DNA of 43,116 nucleotides from Bacillota bacterium (GCA_023415715.1 JAEZJP010000308.1:1-43116), one strand, 5' to 3'. Counted from the stretch's first letter, positions 1 through 8,873 are shown. Numbers and translations: made by a program. Notes: generated by a model not told the origin, from the letters alone.

Positions 1-1119
1 AAGATTGAGGCCATGGTCAACGCCGGTGAAATGGATGTGGGCTTCTTCACCAATCAGGTTGCCGTGCCCGACTGGTATACGGACCTGACCCCCTACTTAA
101 AGAGCGACACCGAGGTCAATTTCGACACCCTGTCCAAATATTATATTGACCCCGCCGTATACTACACCACCTACAAGTCGTTCAATTACCCCGAGGCCAC
201 CGGCAAGGTTTTCGGCCTGCCCATGACCATCGCCTGCAACTATTTCGTCATTGACAAGCAGCTGTTTGAGCAATGGGGCGTGGAACTGCCCAAGGACGGT
301 GTGACCTTCGATGAATTGATCGCCATGTCCGAAAAGATGACCGGCACCAACCCCGTGACCGGTGAGAGCAACTTCGGCGCCTATCTGCGCAGCTACTGGC
401 TGGAGTGGTTTGCCGTATCCTTTGATGCCGTCAAGCCCGTTGAGAGCAACACCATGCTGCTTTCAGAACTCGACAAGGCTGCGTATGTGGACTATATCAA
501 GGATTCGCCCGAAGTGCTCAATTACTTCAACTCCATCAGCCGCCTGGTCAACTGCGCGCCCGAGGGCATTGCTACCGACACCGGTGATGAGAAGTTCTTC
601 ACCGAGGATAACGATATCGCCATCAACTATGACGTGAACAGGGTAAGCTCCCTGTACACGAAGTACATGTATGCGAATCAGACCGAGATCCTGGACCGCT
701 TTTTGCCGGTGCTCGTACCTACAAGTTCCACCGGCCAACAGGGCTTCCCCGAGTTCTTCCGCTTTGCTATCACCAAGAGCGCCAAAGACCCCGATGTTGC
801 GTGGAAGGTCATCAAGGAACTGACCACCAACAGCGAGATTGTGGACTTCTACCTGACCAACTATGCCACCGACAAGATCAGCGCGCTGCAGGATGTGACC
901 AATGTGCCCATGATGAGCTATGCGTTCAACCAGAAGCGTCATGAGTACCAGATGAAGAGCGTGTTCAAGACCAACGATTATTGGACCTGGCGCGTTCCGC
1001 TGCAGGATGTGAACAAGCTGATGGTCAGCAAGCAGGTTACGCCGGAAGAGGCCCGGCAGCAATTCTACCAGGGTGTGAACACCTGGGTCGAAAACACAAA
1101 GGCTCAGCTGGGCCAATAA
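1..1119 (+). CDS. Sugar ABC transporter solute-binding protein, C-terminal part
   Basis: This is the 3' part of a gene that begins before the window: the frame is open from base 1 and no ribosome binding site precedes the first ATG at 13. About 372 residues are visible. They resemble the family 1 extracellular sugar-binding proteins, with late features such as the GFPEFFRFAITKSAKDPDVAW stretch (shown here only in outline) where a C-terminal lobe helix packs, followed by repeated hinge-type segments. Two permease genes follow in the same direction, so it is taken as the receptor of that importer. The ligand is unknown; the downstream transketolase and dehydrogenase suggest a sugar or sugar acid. 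The signal peptide is outside the window, so its anchoring cannot be judged. A hairpin terminator follows directly. Confidence 0.85.
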   Translation, partial: KIEAMVNAGEMDVGFFTNQVAVPDWYTDLTPYLKSDTEVNFDTLSKYYIDPAVYYTTYKSFNYPEATGKVFGLPMTIACNYFVIDKQLFEQWGVELPKDGVTFDELIAMSEKMTGTNPVTGESNFGAYLRSYWLEWFAVSFDAVKPVESNTMLLSELDKAAYVDYIKDSPEVLNYFNSISRLVNCAPEGIATDTGDEKFFTEDNDIAINYDVNRVSSLYTKYMYANQTEILDRFLPVLVPTSSTGQQGFPEFFRFAITKSAKDPDVAWKVIKELTTNSEIVDFYLTNYATDKISALQDVTNVPMMSYAFNQKRHEYQMKSVFKTNDYWTWRVPLQDVNKLMVSKQVTPEEARQQFYQGVNTWVENTKAQLGQ

Positions 1120-1126
1120 TGCCCGC

Positions 1127-1167
1127 AGGGCTGCGGGGCGCAAGCCATACCCCGCAGCCCTCTTTTT
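1127..1167 (+). terminator. Hairpin with T-run between binding protein and permease genes
   Basis: A perfect 12-bp stem (AGGGCTGCGGGG at 1127-1138 pairing with CCCCGCAGCCCT at 1150-1161) encloses an 11-base loop and is followed by CTTTTT. It looks like an intrinsic terminator, but lies inside an operon, 20 bases before the permease start. It probably acts as a partial terminator or 3' stabiliser, giving more binding protein than permease. Confidence 0.8.
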
Positions 1168-1186
1168 GAAAGGTGGTGTTTCACAC

Positions 1187-2083
1187 ATGAGGAAGCAGTA
1201 TCAATGGTATATGATGCTGGTCATTCCAATTGCCGGCATGCTCGTCTTTAATCTGTACCCGCTGGTACGGACATTTGCCTACAGCTTCCAGAACATGAAA
1301 GGCACGTTCATCGGTGTAGTCAATTACCGCATCCTTTTTGGTGATTCGCTGTTTAACCAGGCCATGGTGAATACACTGTACATGGCTTTGCTGGGCGTTG
1401 CCCTGAATGTGCCCTTCGCATTCATCTTCGCCAACATGCTCAATAACATCCCCATGGGAAAAAACGTATACAAGGTCTTTTTCCTGCTCCCCATGGTGCT
1501 GTCCATGATCACAGTCGGAACTTTGTTCAAATATCTGCTTGCTCCCGGCAAGGAAGGCATTCTCAACAGCCTGTTTATGAGCCTTGGCCTTGGGCAGTAC
1601 AAGTTCTTCAACGATCCCGCCACGTCCCGTGAGTCATTGATTTTCATGGCGGTTTGGAAAGGCATCGGCTACAACGTCATCCTGTTCTTTGCCGGATTGC
1701 AGGTGGTACCCAGGGAGCTGTATGAAGCCGCCAAGGTGGACGGCGCAAGCGAATTCAAACAATGGATACACATTACCATCCCCGGAGTTAAAAACACTTT
1801 TACATTTGTCTTTATCACCTCGGCTATCGCCGCACTGAAGCGCTTTGCCGACGTTTATGCCATCAGCGGCGAAACCGGCAACCCTGCCGAGTCGTTGACG
1901 ACGCTTATGCTCTATATATACCGCAACTCGTTTTCCACTTTGAATTATAAGGATCTGGGCCGTTCCTCCGCAGCGTCTGTGATCATGTTTGCGGTCATCA
2001 TGGTCATCACGCTGATCAATTTCGCTGCCACCAGCTCGGATAACACTGCGACATCGCGCAGGATGCTCAAAGGGAGGGGTTAA
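1187..2083 (+). CDS. Sugar ABC transporter permease (MalF/UgpA type)
   Basis: This is a membrane subunit of a carbohydrate importer. The 298-residue protein starts with a hydrophobic segment (residues about 7-27) and has about six membrane helices. It carries the cytoplasmic EAA loop near residue 180 (YEAAKVDGASEFKQW...IPG), which contacts the ATPase. ATG 1187 was chosen over the in-frame TTG at 1166 because AAAGGTGG lies 9-18 bases before it. The gene follows the binding protein and its hairpin, and is two bases from the next permease. No ATPase gene lies nearby, so the ATP-binding subunit must be shared with other systems. Confidence 0.92.
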   Translation: MRKQYQWYMMLVIPIAGMLVFNLYPLVRTFAYSFQNMKGTFIGVVNYRILFGDSLFNQAMVNTLYMALLGVALNVPFAFIFANMLNNIPMGKNVYKVFFLLPMVLSMITVGTLFKYLLAPGKEGILNSLFMSLGLGQYKFFNDPATSRESLIFMAVWKGIGYNVILFFAGLQVVPRELYEAAKVDGASEFKQWIHITIPGVKNTFTFVFITSAIAALKRFADVYAISGETGNPAESLTTLMLYIYRNSFSTLNYKDLGRSSAASVIMFAVIMVITLINFAATSSDNTATSRRMLKGRG

Positions 2084-2084
2084 A

Positions 2085-2969
2085 ATGCATACCGTTAACA
2101 GTCGGGCTGCTTCTGCGTTTCGGTATGATGAAAAACGGCGCTTTCATGGCTATCACGTTCTGTATTACGCATTTTTGACCCTGATGGCGCTGGCGATCCT
2201 GATCCCATTCGTATGGCTGATCTCCACAAGCTTTGACAGGCTGAAGACATATTCCCTGCCGTTCCCTCCAAGGCTTTTGCCCAAAACCCCCACGCTGTTC
2301 AACTACCAGATGGCGCTGAACAACGTACCGATTATCAAGTACCTGCTCAATACCGTTTGCGTATTGATGCTGAGCGTCGTGATGAGCCTGTTCGTTGCCA
2401 CACTGTCGGGGTTCGTGTTTTCCAAGGGGCAGTTCAAGGGCAAGAAGCTGTTGTTCATCCTGGTGCTGTCCAGCATGATGATCCCCTTGGAAACCAAGCT
2501 GATGCCCATGTACGATGTGATCCGCAGCCTTGGCCTGAACAACAGCTTTTTTGGCGTTGTGCTGCCCGGGGCCACGACCTGCTCGATGTATATTTTCTTT
2601 ATCAAGCAGTTTTGTGACGATCTGCCTTACGACCTGTTTGAGGCAGGAGTCATTGATGGCGCGGGCAAGTTCCGCATCTATTGGCAGATTTTTCTGCCGC
2701 TGATGGGGCCTGTCGTTGCCACCATAGTGGTGCTGGATGTTGTGAACGTATGGAATGATCTGTTGTGGCCGATGATCGTGCTGACGGACAACAACCTGAG
2801 CACCATCCAGCTGGGTCTGGTACGCTATAACTCCGGCGCTTCCGGGCAGGTGCATGCGGGGATCCAAACTGCGCTGTCCGTGTTGAGCGTGCTGCCGCTG
2901 GCCGTGGTGTTCTGCTTTATGCAGCGGTACATTGTTGCCAGCATTGCCGCCACGGGCATCAAGCAGTAA
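2085..2969 (+). CDS. Carbohydrate ABC transporter permease (MalG type)
   Basis: This is the second membrane subunit of the same importer: 294 residues with an N-terminal cytoplasmic stretch, then about six membrane helices. The EAA-type loop near residues 185-205 reads FEAGVIDGAGKFRIYW followed by FLP, with Gly in place of the usual second Ala. The start codon follows the previous stop by one base, and AGGGAGGGG lies just upstream, so the two permeases are translationally coupled. The C-terminus (IAATGIKQ) is a usual ending for this family. A gap of 131 bases without a clear terminator separates it from the enzyme genes. Confidence 0.92.
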   Translation: MHTVNSRAASAFRYDEKRRFHGYHVLYYAFLTLMALAILIPFVWLISTSFDRLKTYSLPFPPRLLPKTPTLFNYQMALNNVPIIKYLLNTVCVLMLSVVMSLFVATLSGFVFSKGQFKGKKLLFILVLSSMMIPLETKLMPMYDVIRSLGLNNSFFGVVLPGATTCSMYIFFIKQFCDDLPYDLFEAGVIDGAGKFRIYWQIFLPLMGPVVATIVVLDVVNVWNDLLWPMIVLTDNNLSTIQLGLVRYNSGASGQVHAGIQTALSVLSVLPLAVVFCFMQRYIVASIAATGIKQ

Positions 2970-3100
2970 TCGAAAAGGTGCGATGCCTTCATCTGCTTTG
3001 CCGTACGGAGTGCCAGGCTTAGGACGGTTTAATCTTTTGTGAACAAAGGCGTATGGCAAGGATTACAGGACAGTATTCATGTACGCCGGAAGGAAAAATA

Positions 3101-3766
3101 ATGAAGAAACTGTACACCGTCAATACAGTGAATAACTTTATGGATATCATATTCAAGCCCTTTGGCCTGCCTTTTATGCAAGCGCATCCGGAGGTTGAAA
3201 TATGCAACATCATGGATGACAGCTTGCTGAAGGACACCCTGGCTGCCGGGCAGATGACCCCTGCTGTCGCCACACGGATGCTGGCCTATATGCAAGCGGC
3301 GCAGGCCGGCGGCGCGGACGGCGTGATCGTCACCTGTACATCCGTCAACGCGGCCACAGCGTGGATCCGCCCCCTTTTGTCCATCCCCGTAATGAACATT
3401 GAAGAGCCTGTGGCGCAGGCGGCTGTGGAAAGCGGGAAGCGCATCGGTATCCTGGCCACGCTGAGCACCAGCCCCGCCGCCATTGGCAGAACCATTGCGA
3501 AAGCAGCCGATGAAAAGGGCAAGCAGGTGATTATTGTCAACCGTGTCGCTGAAGGCGCCTTTGACGCGCTGTGTGCCGGCGACCGTGACAAGCACGACAG
3601 CATGGTCAACGAGGCCCTGTACAACCTGGCCCGCGAGGTGGATGTGATCGCCTTTGCGCAAATATCCATGAGCCTGCTCAGGCACGATCCCGTCAATGTC
3701 CCGCTGTACAAGATCGGCGTGTCAGGCTTTGACAGAATCCTGGACTTGATGAATGCGAGGGAATAG
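3101..3766 (+). CDS. Asp/Glu/hydantoin racemase family protein
   Basis: This is a 221-residue member of the aspartate/glutamate/hydantoin racemase superfamily, whose members racemise or isomerise acidic substrates or decarboxylate malonates through cysteine chemistry. Cys79 lies in the family motif GVIVTCTSVNAA. The second half has VDVIAFAQISMS (around residues 180-191), where classical two-cysteine racemases carry a second Cys; here only Gln187 and Ser are present. A one-base racemisation, isomerase or decarboxylase role is therefore as likely as true amino acid racemisation. ATG 3101 was chosen because GGAAGGA sits 6-12 bases upstream; an in-frame ATG at 3053 has no such site. The stop is two bases before the transketolase gene, so they are co-transcribed. 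The substrate is unknown. Confidence 0.75.
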   Translation: MKKLYTVNTVNNFMDIIFKPFGLPFMQAHPEVEICNIMDDSLLKDTLAAGQMTPAVATRMLAYMQAAQAGGADGVIVTCTSVNAATAWIRPLLSIPVMNIEEPVAQAAVESGKRIGILATLSTSPAAIGRTIAKAADEKGKQVIIVNRVAEGAFDALCAGDRDKHDSMVNEALYNLAREVDVIAFAQISMSLLRHDPVNVPLYKIGVSGFDRILDLMNARE

Positions 3767-3768
3767 TT

Positions 3769-4602
3769 ATGGCGGATAGGCAGAAGGCCGATGCATTGAG
3801 GGCGACAGCCAAGGTGGTCCGCAAGAACATTCTATCCATGATCCATACGGCACAGTCCGGCCATCCCGGCGGATCCTTGTCGGCGGCGGATATGATGACT
3901 GCGCTGTACTTCTCGGAACTTCGTTTGGACCCTGAAAACCCCGGTTGGGACGGCCGCGACAGGTTCGTTTTATCCAAGGGGCATGTATGCCCAGTGCTGT
4001 ACACCTGCCTTGCCATGCGTGGCTACTTTCCCTTGGAAGCGCTGGAAACGCTGCGGTTGGAGGATTCGATCCTGCAGGGGCATCCCGATATGAAGCGCTG
4101 CCCCGGCGTTGATATTTCTACCGGCTCGCTTGGCCAGGGCCTGAGCGTGGCTGTGGGTATGGCACTTCGCGCCAAGCGGGACTGCATGGATTACCGCGTG
4201 TTTGCGCTGCTGGGGGACGGTGAGTGCAACGAGGGGCAGATTTGGGAGGCTGCAGGGACCGCAGTCAAGTACGGCTTGGATAATCTGGTCATTGTGGTGG
4301 ATAACAACGGGTTGCAGAACGACAATTCCTGCGAGGTTGTGATGCCCCCGCTTGACCTTGCCAAAAAGTTTGAGGCCTTTGGATGCGAAGTGCGCTCCAT
4401 TGACGGTCACGATATGAACGCTATCCTGGATTCGCTTCATGCCATCCGTGCCGCCAGGTCTGGCAAGCCCCATTGCATTGTGATGAAGACGGTAAAGGGG
4501 AAAGGCGTATCGTTTATGGAAAACGTGGTTTCGTGGCACGGCATGGCGCCCAACGACGAGCAATATGCGCAGGCGATGCGGGATGTGGAGGAAGGGCTGT
4601 GA
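3769..4602 (+). CDS. Transketolase, N-terminal (ThDP-binding) subunit
   Basis: This is the large-domain subunit of a two-polypeptide transketolase, which moves a two-carbon ketol group between sugars or from hydroxypyruvate. The protein has 277 residues, usual for split forms. It shows the substrate/cofactor histidine motif GHPGGS (31-36), SKGH (69-72) and the thiamine diphosphate motif starting at GDGECNEG (149-156) and ending at the NN pair at 179-180. The C-terminal subunit gene overlaps its stop by four bases. The neighbouring glycerate/hydroxypyruvate dehydrogenase suggests hydroxypyruvate chemistry. Similar split enzymes occur in pentose, apiose and sulfosugar pathways, and the exact substrate is not evident here. 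Confidence 0.93.
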   Translation: MADRQKADALRATAKVVRKNILSMIHTAQSGHPGGSLSAADMMTALYFSELRLDPENPGWDGRDRFVLSKGHVCPVLYTCLAMRGYFPLEALETLRLEDSILQGHPDMKRCPGVDISTGSLGQGLSVAVGMALRAKRDCMDYRVFALLGDGECNEGQIWEAAGTAVKYGLDNLVIVVDNNGLQNDNSCEVVMPPLDLAKKFEAFGCEVRSIDGHDMNAILDSLHAIRAARSGKPHCIVMKTVKGKGVSFMENVVSWHGMAPNDEQYAQAMRDVEEGL

Positions 4603-5549
4603 AAAATGAGGGAAGATGCCTGCCGACACGCGATGCGTACGGTGATGAAATCCTTGCGCTGGGGCTTGAAAACCACAATATCTATGTTATAGACTGTGAT
4701 ATTGGAAAATCCTGCAAAACGATTCCGTTTTCCATGCAATTGCCGGGCCAGCATATCAATGTGGGAATAGCGGAGCAAAATGCCTGCGGTGTCGCGGCCG
4801 GTCTGGCCGTTTGCGGGAAGATCCCCTTTGTGACTACCTATGCCGTATTTGGCAGCATGCGCATGTCCGAACAAATTCGCCAAGAGGTTTGTTATCCCAA
4901 TTTGAATGTGAAAATCGCCTGCTCCCATGGCGGCCTGACGCCGGCCAATGACGGCGCAAGCCATCAGGGAATTGAAGATATGGGGATCCTGCGCACCATA
5001 CCCAATATGACTGTGATCATGGGCTGCGATTATCAATCCACCCGCAAGCTGGTACGGGCGGCGGCCAAGCACTATGGGCCTGTGTATCTGCGCTTTACAC
5101 GGGATGCCGTTCCATGCATTTATGATGAACATGAAGAATTTGATATCGGAAAAGCCAAGGTGCTGCGCACGGGTGATGATGTAACGATCATTGCCAACGG
5201 CGATATTATGAGCCTTGCCATCGCCGCGGCTGAGCAGCTGCAAGGCACTGGCATCCATGCCGCCGTGCTGGATATGCACACTATCAAACCCCTGGATACC
5301 GCTGCGGTCAGGGAAGCGCTCAAAAAGACAGGCGCTGTCGTTACGGTGGAGGATCACAGCATCATCAATGGCCTTGGCAGCGCGGTATGTGAGGTGGCAG
5401 CGGAAATGGGCATTGGCAAGGTGCACCGTATCGGCGTGCAGGACCATTTTGGTGAATCTGCTCCATACGAGCGGCTGCTTGAGAAAAACGGCATAACCAT
5501 AAAAGCCATTGTAGCATCTTGCGAAAGGCTGGTAAGGGAAAAAATATGA
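4599..5549 (+). CDS. Transketolase, C-terminal subunit
   Basis: This is the partner subunit with the pyrimidine-binding and C-terminal domains (316 residues). It shows NVGIAEQNACGVAAGLA, whose Glu activates the aminopyrimidine ring of thiamine diphosphate, then THGGLTP-like CSHGGLTPANDGASHQ and the C-terminal regulatory fold (VTVEDHSIINGLGSAV). The start is a GTG overlapping the stop of the first subunit as GTGA. GGAGGAAGGG at 4587-4596 supports it, although it lies rather close. Frame-open sequence upstream is coding in another frame and does not resemble transketolase. The stop overlaps the next gene as ATGA. Equal expression of both subunits by coupling is expected. Confidence 0.92.
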   Translation: MKNEGRCLPTRDAYGDEILALGLENHNIYVIDCDIGKSCKTIPFSMQLPGQHINVGIAEQNACGVAAGLAVCGKIPFVTTYAVFGSMRMSEQIRQEVCYPNLNVKIACSHGGLTPANDGASHQGIEDMGILRTIPNMTVIMGCDYQSTRKLVRAAAKHYGPVYLRFTRDAVPCIYDEHEEFDIGKAKVLRTGDDVTIIANGDIMSLAIAAAEQLQGTGIHAAVLDMHTIKPLDTAAVREALKKTGAVVTVEDHSIINGLGSAVCEVAAEMGIGKVHRIGVQDHFGESAPYERLLEKNGITIKAIVASCERLVREKI

Positions 5550-6505
5550 AAATCGTGGTGTTGGACGGCTATACCTTGAATCCTGGCGATATCAGCTGGC
5601 AAGGACTGGACGCGCTGGGTGAACTGACGGTGTATGACCGGACCAAAACGGATGAGATTGCGCAGCGAATTCAGGGAGCGGAAGCGGTGTTCACCAACAA
5701 AACGCCGCTCAGCAGGGAAACGATTGAAAACGCGGAAACCCTCCGGTATATCGGCGTGCTGGCAACAGGCTACAACGTTGTGGATGTGGAGGCAGCCCGG
5801 GAACGGAAAATCCCTGTTTGCAATATCCCCACCTATGGCACGGCAGCCGTAGCCCAATTCACAATAGCACTTCTTCTGGAACTGTGCCATCACATCGGCC
5901 ATCACAGCGAGTCCGTGTTCCGCGGCGGTTGGTCCGGCAGCAAGGATTGGTGCTATTGGGACTATCCGCTGATGGAATTGGCCGGGAAAACCTTGGGGAT
6001 CATCGGTTTTGGCCGGATCGGCCAAAGCGTGGCGGCTATTGCCAAAGCACTTGGCATGAGCATTCTGGCCTATGATGCCATGCCCAACGATACAGGCAGG
6101 GCGCTGGCGGATTATGTTCCGCTGGAGGCACTGTATCAAAATTCCGATTTCATATCCTTGCACTGTCCGCTTTTTCCTGAAACAGAAGGGATGATCAATG
6201 CGGCAAGCATCGCGAAAATGAAGGACGGAGTCATGATCCTCAACGCGTCCCGCGGCCCGCTTGTTGTGGAAGAAGACCTCAAGAACGCATTGAATAGCGG
6301 CAAGGTGGCAGGCGCCGCGGTGGATGTTGTTGCAACGGAGCCTATCCGGATGGACAATCCCCTCCTGCATGCGAAAAACTGCCTGATTACACCTCATATC
6401 GCCTGGGCGCCCAAAGAATCACGCCAGCGTCTGATGGACATTGCTGTTAACAATCTTGCTGAGTTCCTGAATGGGAATACAGTTAATAATGTTTTGAAAA
6501 AGTGA
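5546..6505 (+). CDS. D-2-hydroxyacid dehydrogenase (glycerate dehydrogenase / hydroxypyruvate reductase-like)
   Basis: This is a 319-residue NAD(P)-dependent D-2-hydroxyacid dehydrogenase. The N-terminus (MKIVVLDGYTLNPGD) is typical of glycerate dehydrogenases. The Rossmann motif GFGRIG is at 154-159. The catalytic set is Arg236 (NASRGP), Glu265 (ATEPI) and His284 (ITPHIAWA). It would interconvert hydroxypyruvate and D-glycerate, or related 2-keto acids. The ATG overlaps the transketolase stop (ATGA), making it the last gene of this operon. Together with transketolase, which can use hydroxypyruvate as an irreversible ketol donor, it suggests a short route for C2/C3 hydroxy acids; this link is inference. 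No clear intrinsic terminator was seen after it. Confidence 0.9.
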   Translation: MKIVVLDGYTLNPGDISWQGLDALGELTVYDRTKTDEIAQRIQGAEAVFTNKTPLSRETIENAETLRYIGVLATGYNVVDVEAARERKIPVCNIPTYGTAAVAQFTIALLLELCHHIGHHSESVFRGGWSGSKDWCYWDYPLMELAGKTLGIIGFGRIGQSVAAIAKALGMSILAYDAMPNDTGRALADYVPLEALYQNSDFISLHCPLFPETEGMINAASIAKMKDGVMILNASRGPLVVEEDLKNALNSGKVAGAAVDVVATEPIRMDNPLLHAKNCLITPHIAWAPKESRQRLMDIAVNNLAEFLNGNTVNNVLKK

Positions 6506-6530
6506 ATCGTATCATCAGGTAGTTGTGTCC

Positions 6531-7022
6531 TCAAAGAATAAATGAAATGGGCAACTCTTCCCGGACAATGCCAAAGCAGTAACAGTTATCCTTACTGATA
6601 CCAGTACAATGTCGACTCTAGCATTGGCGGTAGGCTGCCGTTACGATCAAGGCATAATTCTCGTACCCCTTGGCCATGGCTTCTTTCAATAAGCTATTAT
6701 CCAGCTGAGAGCAGCTGTACAGCAATGCATCGTGGGTCGCGTCAAATTCCGCCAGCGCATCCACAATAGTCTTGCCGCCGCGGGCATACCATGCTTTTGT
6801 TGGCACACCGAAATAATTGATCGATGCTACGTCGCCATATCCAAGCAAAACGGAGACGTTTTTCGTTTCACCCGGCAGGAGCAAAGCAGCGCATCCGGCC
6901 TGATGGCCATTCACTATACATGTTACTGTCTCTTTACTGGCTATGTACAAGTATCCCCAGTCAATGGTAATATGATCACCGGAATGGCTGAGCAGCTTTT
7001 GCCCGCACTGCCCGCTTGCTCT
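6531..7022 (-). pseudogene. Remnant of a glutaminase-like protein (GtaA type, DUF5127/DUF4965)
   Basis: On the minus strand an open stretch from 7022 to 6618 encodes GDHITIDWGYLYIA, then PGETKNVSVLLGYGDVASI, INYFGVPTKAWYARGG and YALIVTAAYRQC. These match in order the conserved stretch of glutaminase A-like proteins (GDD.RIDWGYLYLA, LLGYDD..SI.YFG, YA.L..LAYRQA). After an in-frame TAG the same frame continues with SKDN and ends at 6531, resembling the family's FSKEN motif with a small deletion. A TAA lies just before the fragment, no start codon or ribosome binding site is seen, and only about 160 of the usual 650-700 or more residues remain. It is probably a dead fragment at the tail of the fructosidase operon. 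Family assignment is from remembered motifs and was not searched. Confidence 0.6.
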
Positions 7023-7084
7023 TTAGATTCAGTATACTTAATGATCTTCTGCGCTGAAGCGACTTACGTAAACCCTCTTTTTTC

Positions 7085-8824
7085 TCAATGAAGAACTTCC
7101 AGGATTATGTCGCTCAGTAACAGTACGCCGGTCTGCACGAAGGCACAGAGTGTCAGTCCGGGTGACATATCTTGACTTAACCGCATGGTCATTGCGCGGC
7201 CATTATCCATGGTCAGGTCAAGAATATCTTTATATATGATCAGATCGATGCCAATCGGGCAGGTTAAGTCTACGCCCTTCATTTGCAGCCGCGGGTCTCC
7301 CATACGGAAATTCTGATCGGGGCGCATTGCCAAGATTATTCGCGCCATACGGTCAAAATCCAATCTGTGCTCCCGATTTCCTGACATCAACGACAGCCCG
7401 CCAAGCGCTGCGTCTCCAAAAAGTTGCAGCGTCGCTTGTAGACGAAAGCCAGCAATGCCGCTTGCGATTTTCACCTCGTGACGACCCTCATTGCTCTCGG
7501 CCCGCACATCAGACACGGGGAGCTTCGTAATGAACGCAGGCAAGATTTCTGGTAAAAAGCGAACGCCCAACGTACCGTCCCTATTCTGAACCAATTCGTG
7601 CGTGATAGCGTTTCCGGCATAAGTGCGGGGATAGCGGGCCAAGAAGCCGGACATAAACCTCCGTTTGCCAAACGCAGCGGTCTTAACTACTTGATTCTCC
7701 ACCGTGTCCAGGATGTCGTACTCCGGTTTTATCCACGGCCCAAATGGTAGGCGGGACATACGATAACGCGCCACGGCGAAGTTCGAAAACACCAGGTAGT
7801 ACCAACCGTTCCATTCGAAGTAGTCGCTGCACTCTGGTTGATCAGCGTAACCAGGCACGATGAATGGATCAAGCTGTGTCCAATTCATGAGGTCCGAACT
7901 CATCAGGTGTGCAAGACAGCCGCCATAGGAGCCTAACACAGGAAGCGATGTGGTTACCAGCATGTGGTAATGGCCATCAGTGCCTAGAAACACCATCGGA
8001 TCGCGCGCTGAAACCGGCTCGTACGGCTCAGTGAGTGATATGTACTTGCCAGATTTTTCAAAGTGCACGCCATCCATGGATTCGGCCCAGGTCATCCGCG
8101 CAGGCGTTCCGTCTGACATGCGCACGGCATAGAAAGCATAGGTGATTGTGTCCTTCTGGATCAACGAACCAGTACAGATCGAGCCCTCCCACTGCTCTGT
8201 GATCGGTATTGCCAATGGGTGTATTGTCCAGGTTTTGAGGTCCGCAGATGAAATCTGCGCCCATTGGTGTGCACCAAGCCCACCCTTGCTGCGGTGCCCA
8301 CGGCGGTCAAACAAATAGTATAGACAATAGCGACCGTCGCGTGAGAATGGCATGCAATCACCCACTCCGGTGTTGCTGCCCGGCAAGGTGAAATACTGCA
8401 TAGCCCCTGTAAACTGAGTCTCAAAGCCCACAGCCTGCTCATCCGGTGTACCGAACTCGACCTTGCAAGCGCCGGAGACCCACTCGGCGTTCCAGTCACC
8501 GCCCGGTAAATTGCCCAGCGGCCAATCTTCATCGAGCAGAATGTTGTTGCCATACAGCCGAACGCAATACCCGAGCCATTCGATCGATACTAACATCGGA
8601 ACTGGAGCAGCCTCGAGTGAGAACTCCAAATGGTTCTTGCACGGGAACACCGAGTTCGGCGTGATACACGCCATGAAGCATGCGCTGAGTTTACCGCCCT
8701 CAGCATGTACTTTTAGAATATTTTCGCCATGGGCTGCAATCGTGAGCAATTCGCCTTCGGTACCGGGTGAGATCGTTAGTCGGACTGCCCACTGCGGACC
8801 GGGGTTTAACAGGGTCTGGTGCAT
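7085..8824 (-). CDS. GH32-like glycoside hydrolase (beta-fructosidase clan)
   Basis: This is a 579-residue enzyme related to glycoside hydrolase family 32. After an N-terminal beta-rich region (1-150) a five-bladed propeller follows, with the three clan acidic sites: Asp156 in GVGDCMPF (in place of the usual NDPNG), Arg274-Asp275-Pro276 in SARDPMVF, and Glu331 in the ECSDYF motif. A C-terminal beta-sandwich completes it. There is no signal peptide, so it acts in the cytoplasm on an imported sugar, probably releasing fructose from fructo-oligosaccharides. It is the last intact gene of the kinase/GH172/importer operon. The altered first motif and the extra N-terminal part set it apart from ordinary sucrose-6-phosphate hydrolases, so another furanoside substrate is possible. 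Confidence 0.75.
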   Translation of the reverse strand: MHQTLLNPGPQWAVRLTISPGTEGELLTIAAHGENILKVHAEGGKLSACFMACITPNSVFPCKNHLEFSLEAAPVPMLVSIEWLGYCVRLYGNNILLDEDWPLGNLPGGDWNAEWVSGACKVEFGTPDEQAVGFETQFTGAMQYFTLPGSNTGVGDCMPFSRDGRYCLYYLFDRRGHRSKGGLGAHQWAQISSADLKTWTIHPLAIPITEQWEGSICTGSLIQKDTITYAFYAVRMSDGTPARMTWAESMDGVHFEKSGKYISLTEPYEPVSARDPMVFLGTDGHYHMLVTTSLPVLGSYGGCLAHLMSSDLMNWTQLDPFIVPGYADQPECSDYFEWNGWYYLVFSNFAVARYRMSRLPFGPWIKPEYDILDTVENQVVKTAAFGKRRFMSGFLARYPRTYAGNAITHELVQNRDGTLGVRFLPEILPAFITKLPVSDVRAESNEGRHEVKIASGIAGFRLQATLQLFGDAALGGLSLMSGNREHRLDFDRMARIILAMRPDQNFRMGDPRLQMKGVDLTCPIGIDLIIYKDILDLTMDNGRAMTMRLSQDMSPGLTLCAFVQTGVLLLSDIILEVLH

Positions 8825-8873
8825 GAGAAATCACTCACTTCCGCAAATACTAGCCGTGTTTCAGTTCTAGACA

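Noticed and set aside
3769..5549. Apiose or sulfosugar transketolase pathway
   Set aside because: Split transketolases occur in both, but the matching kinase, isomerase and reductase genes are absent and the dehydrogenase is of the glycerate type.
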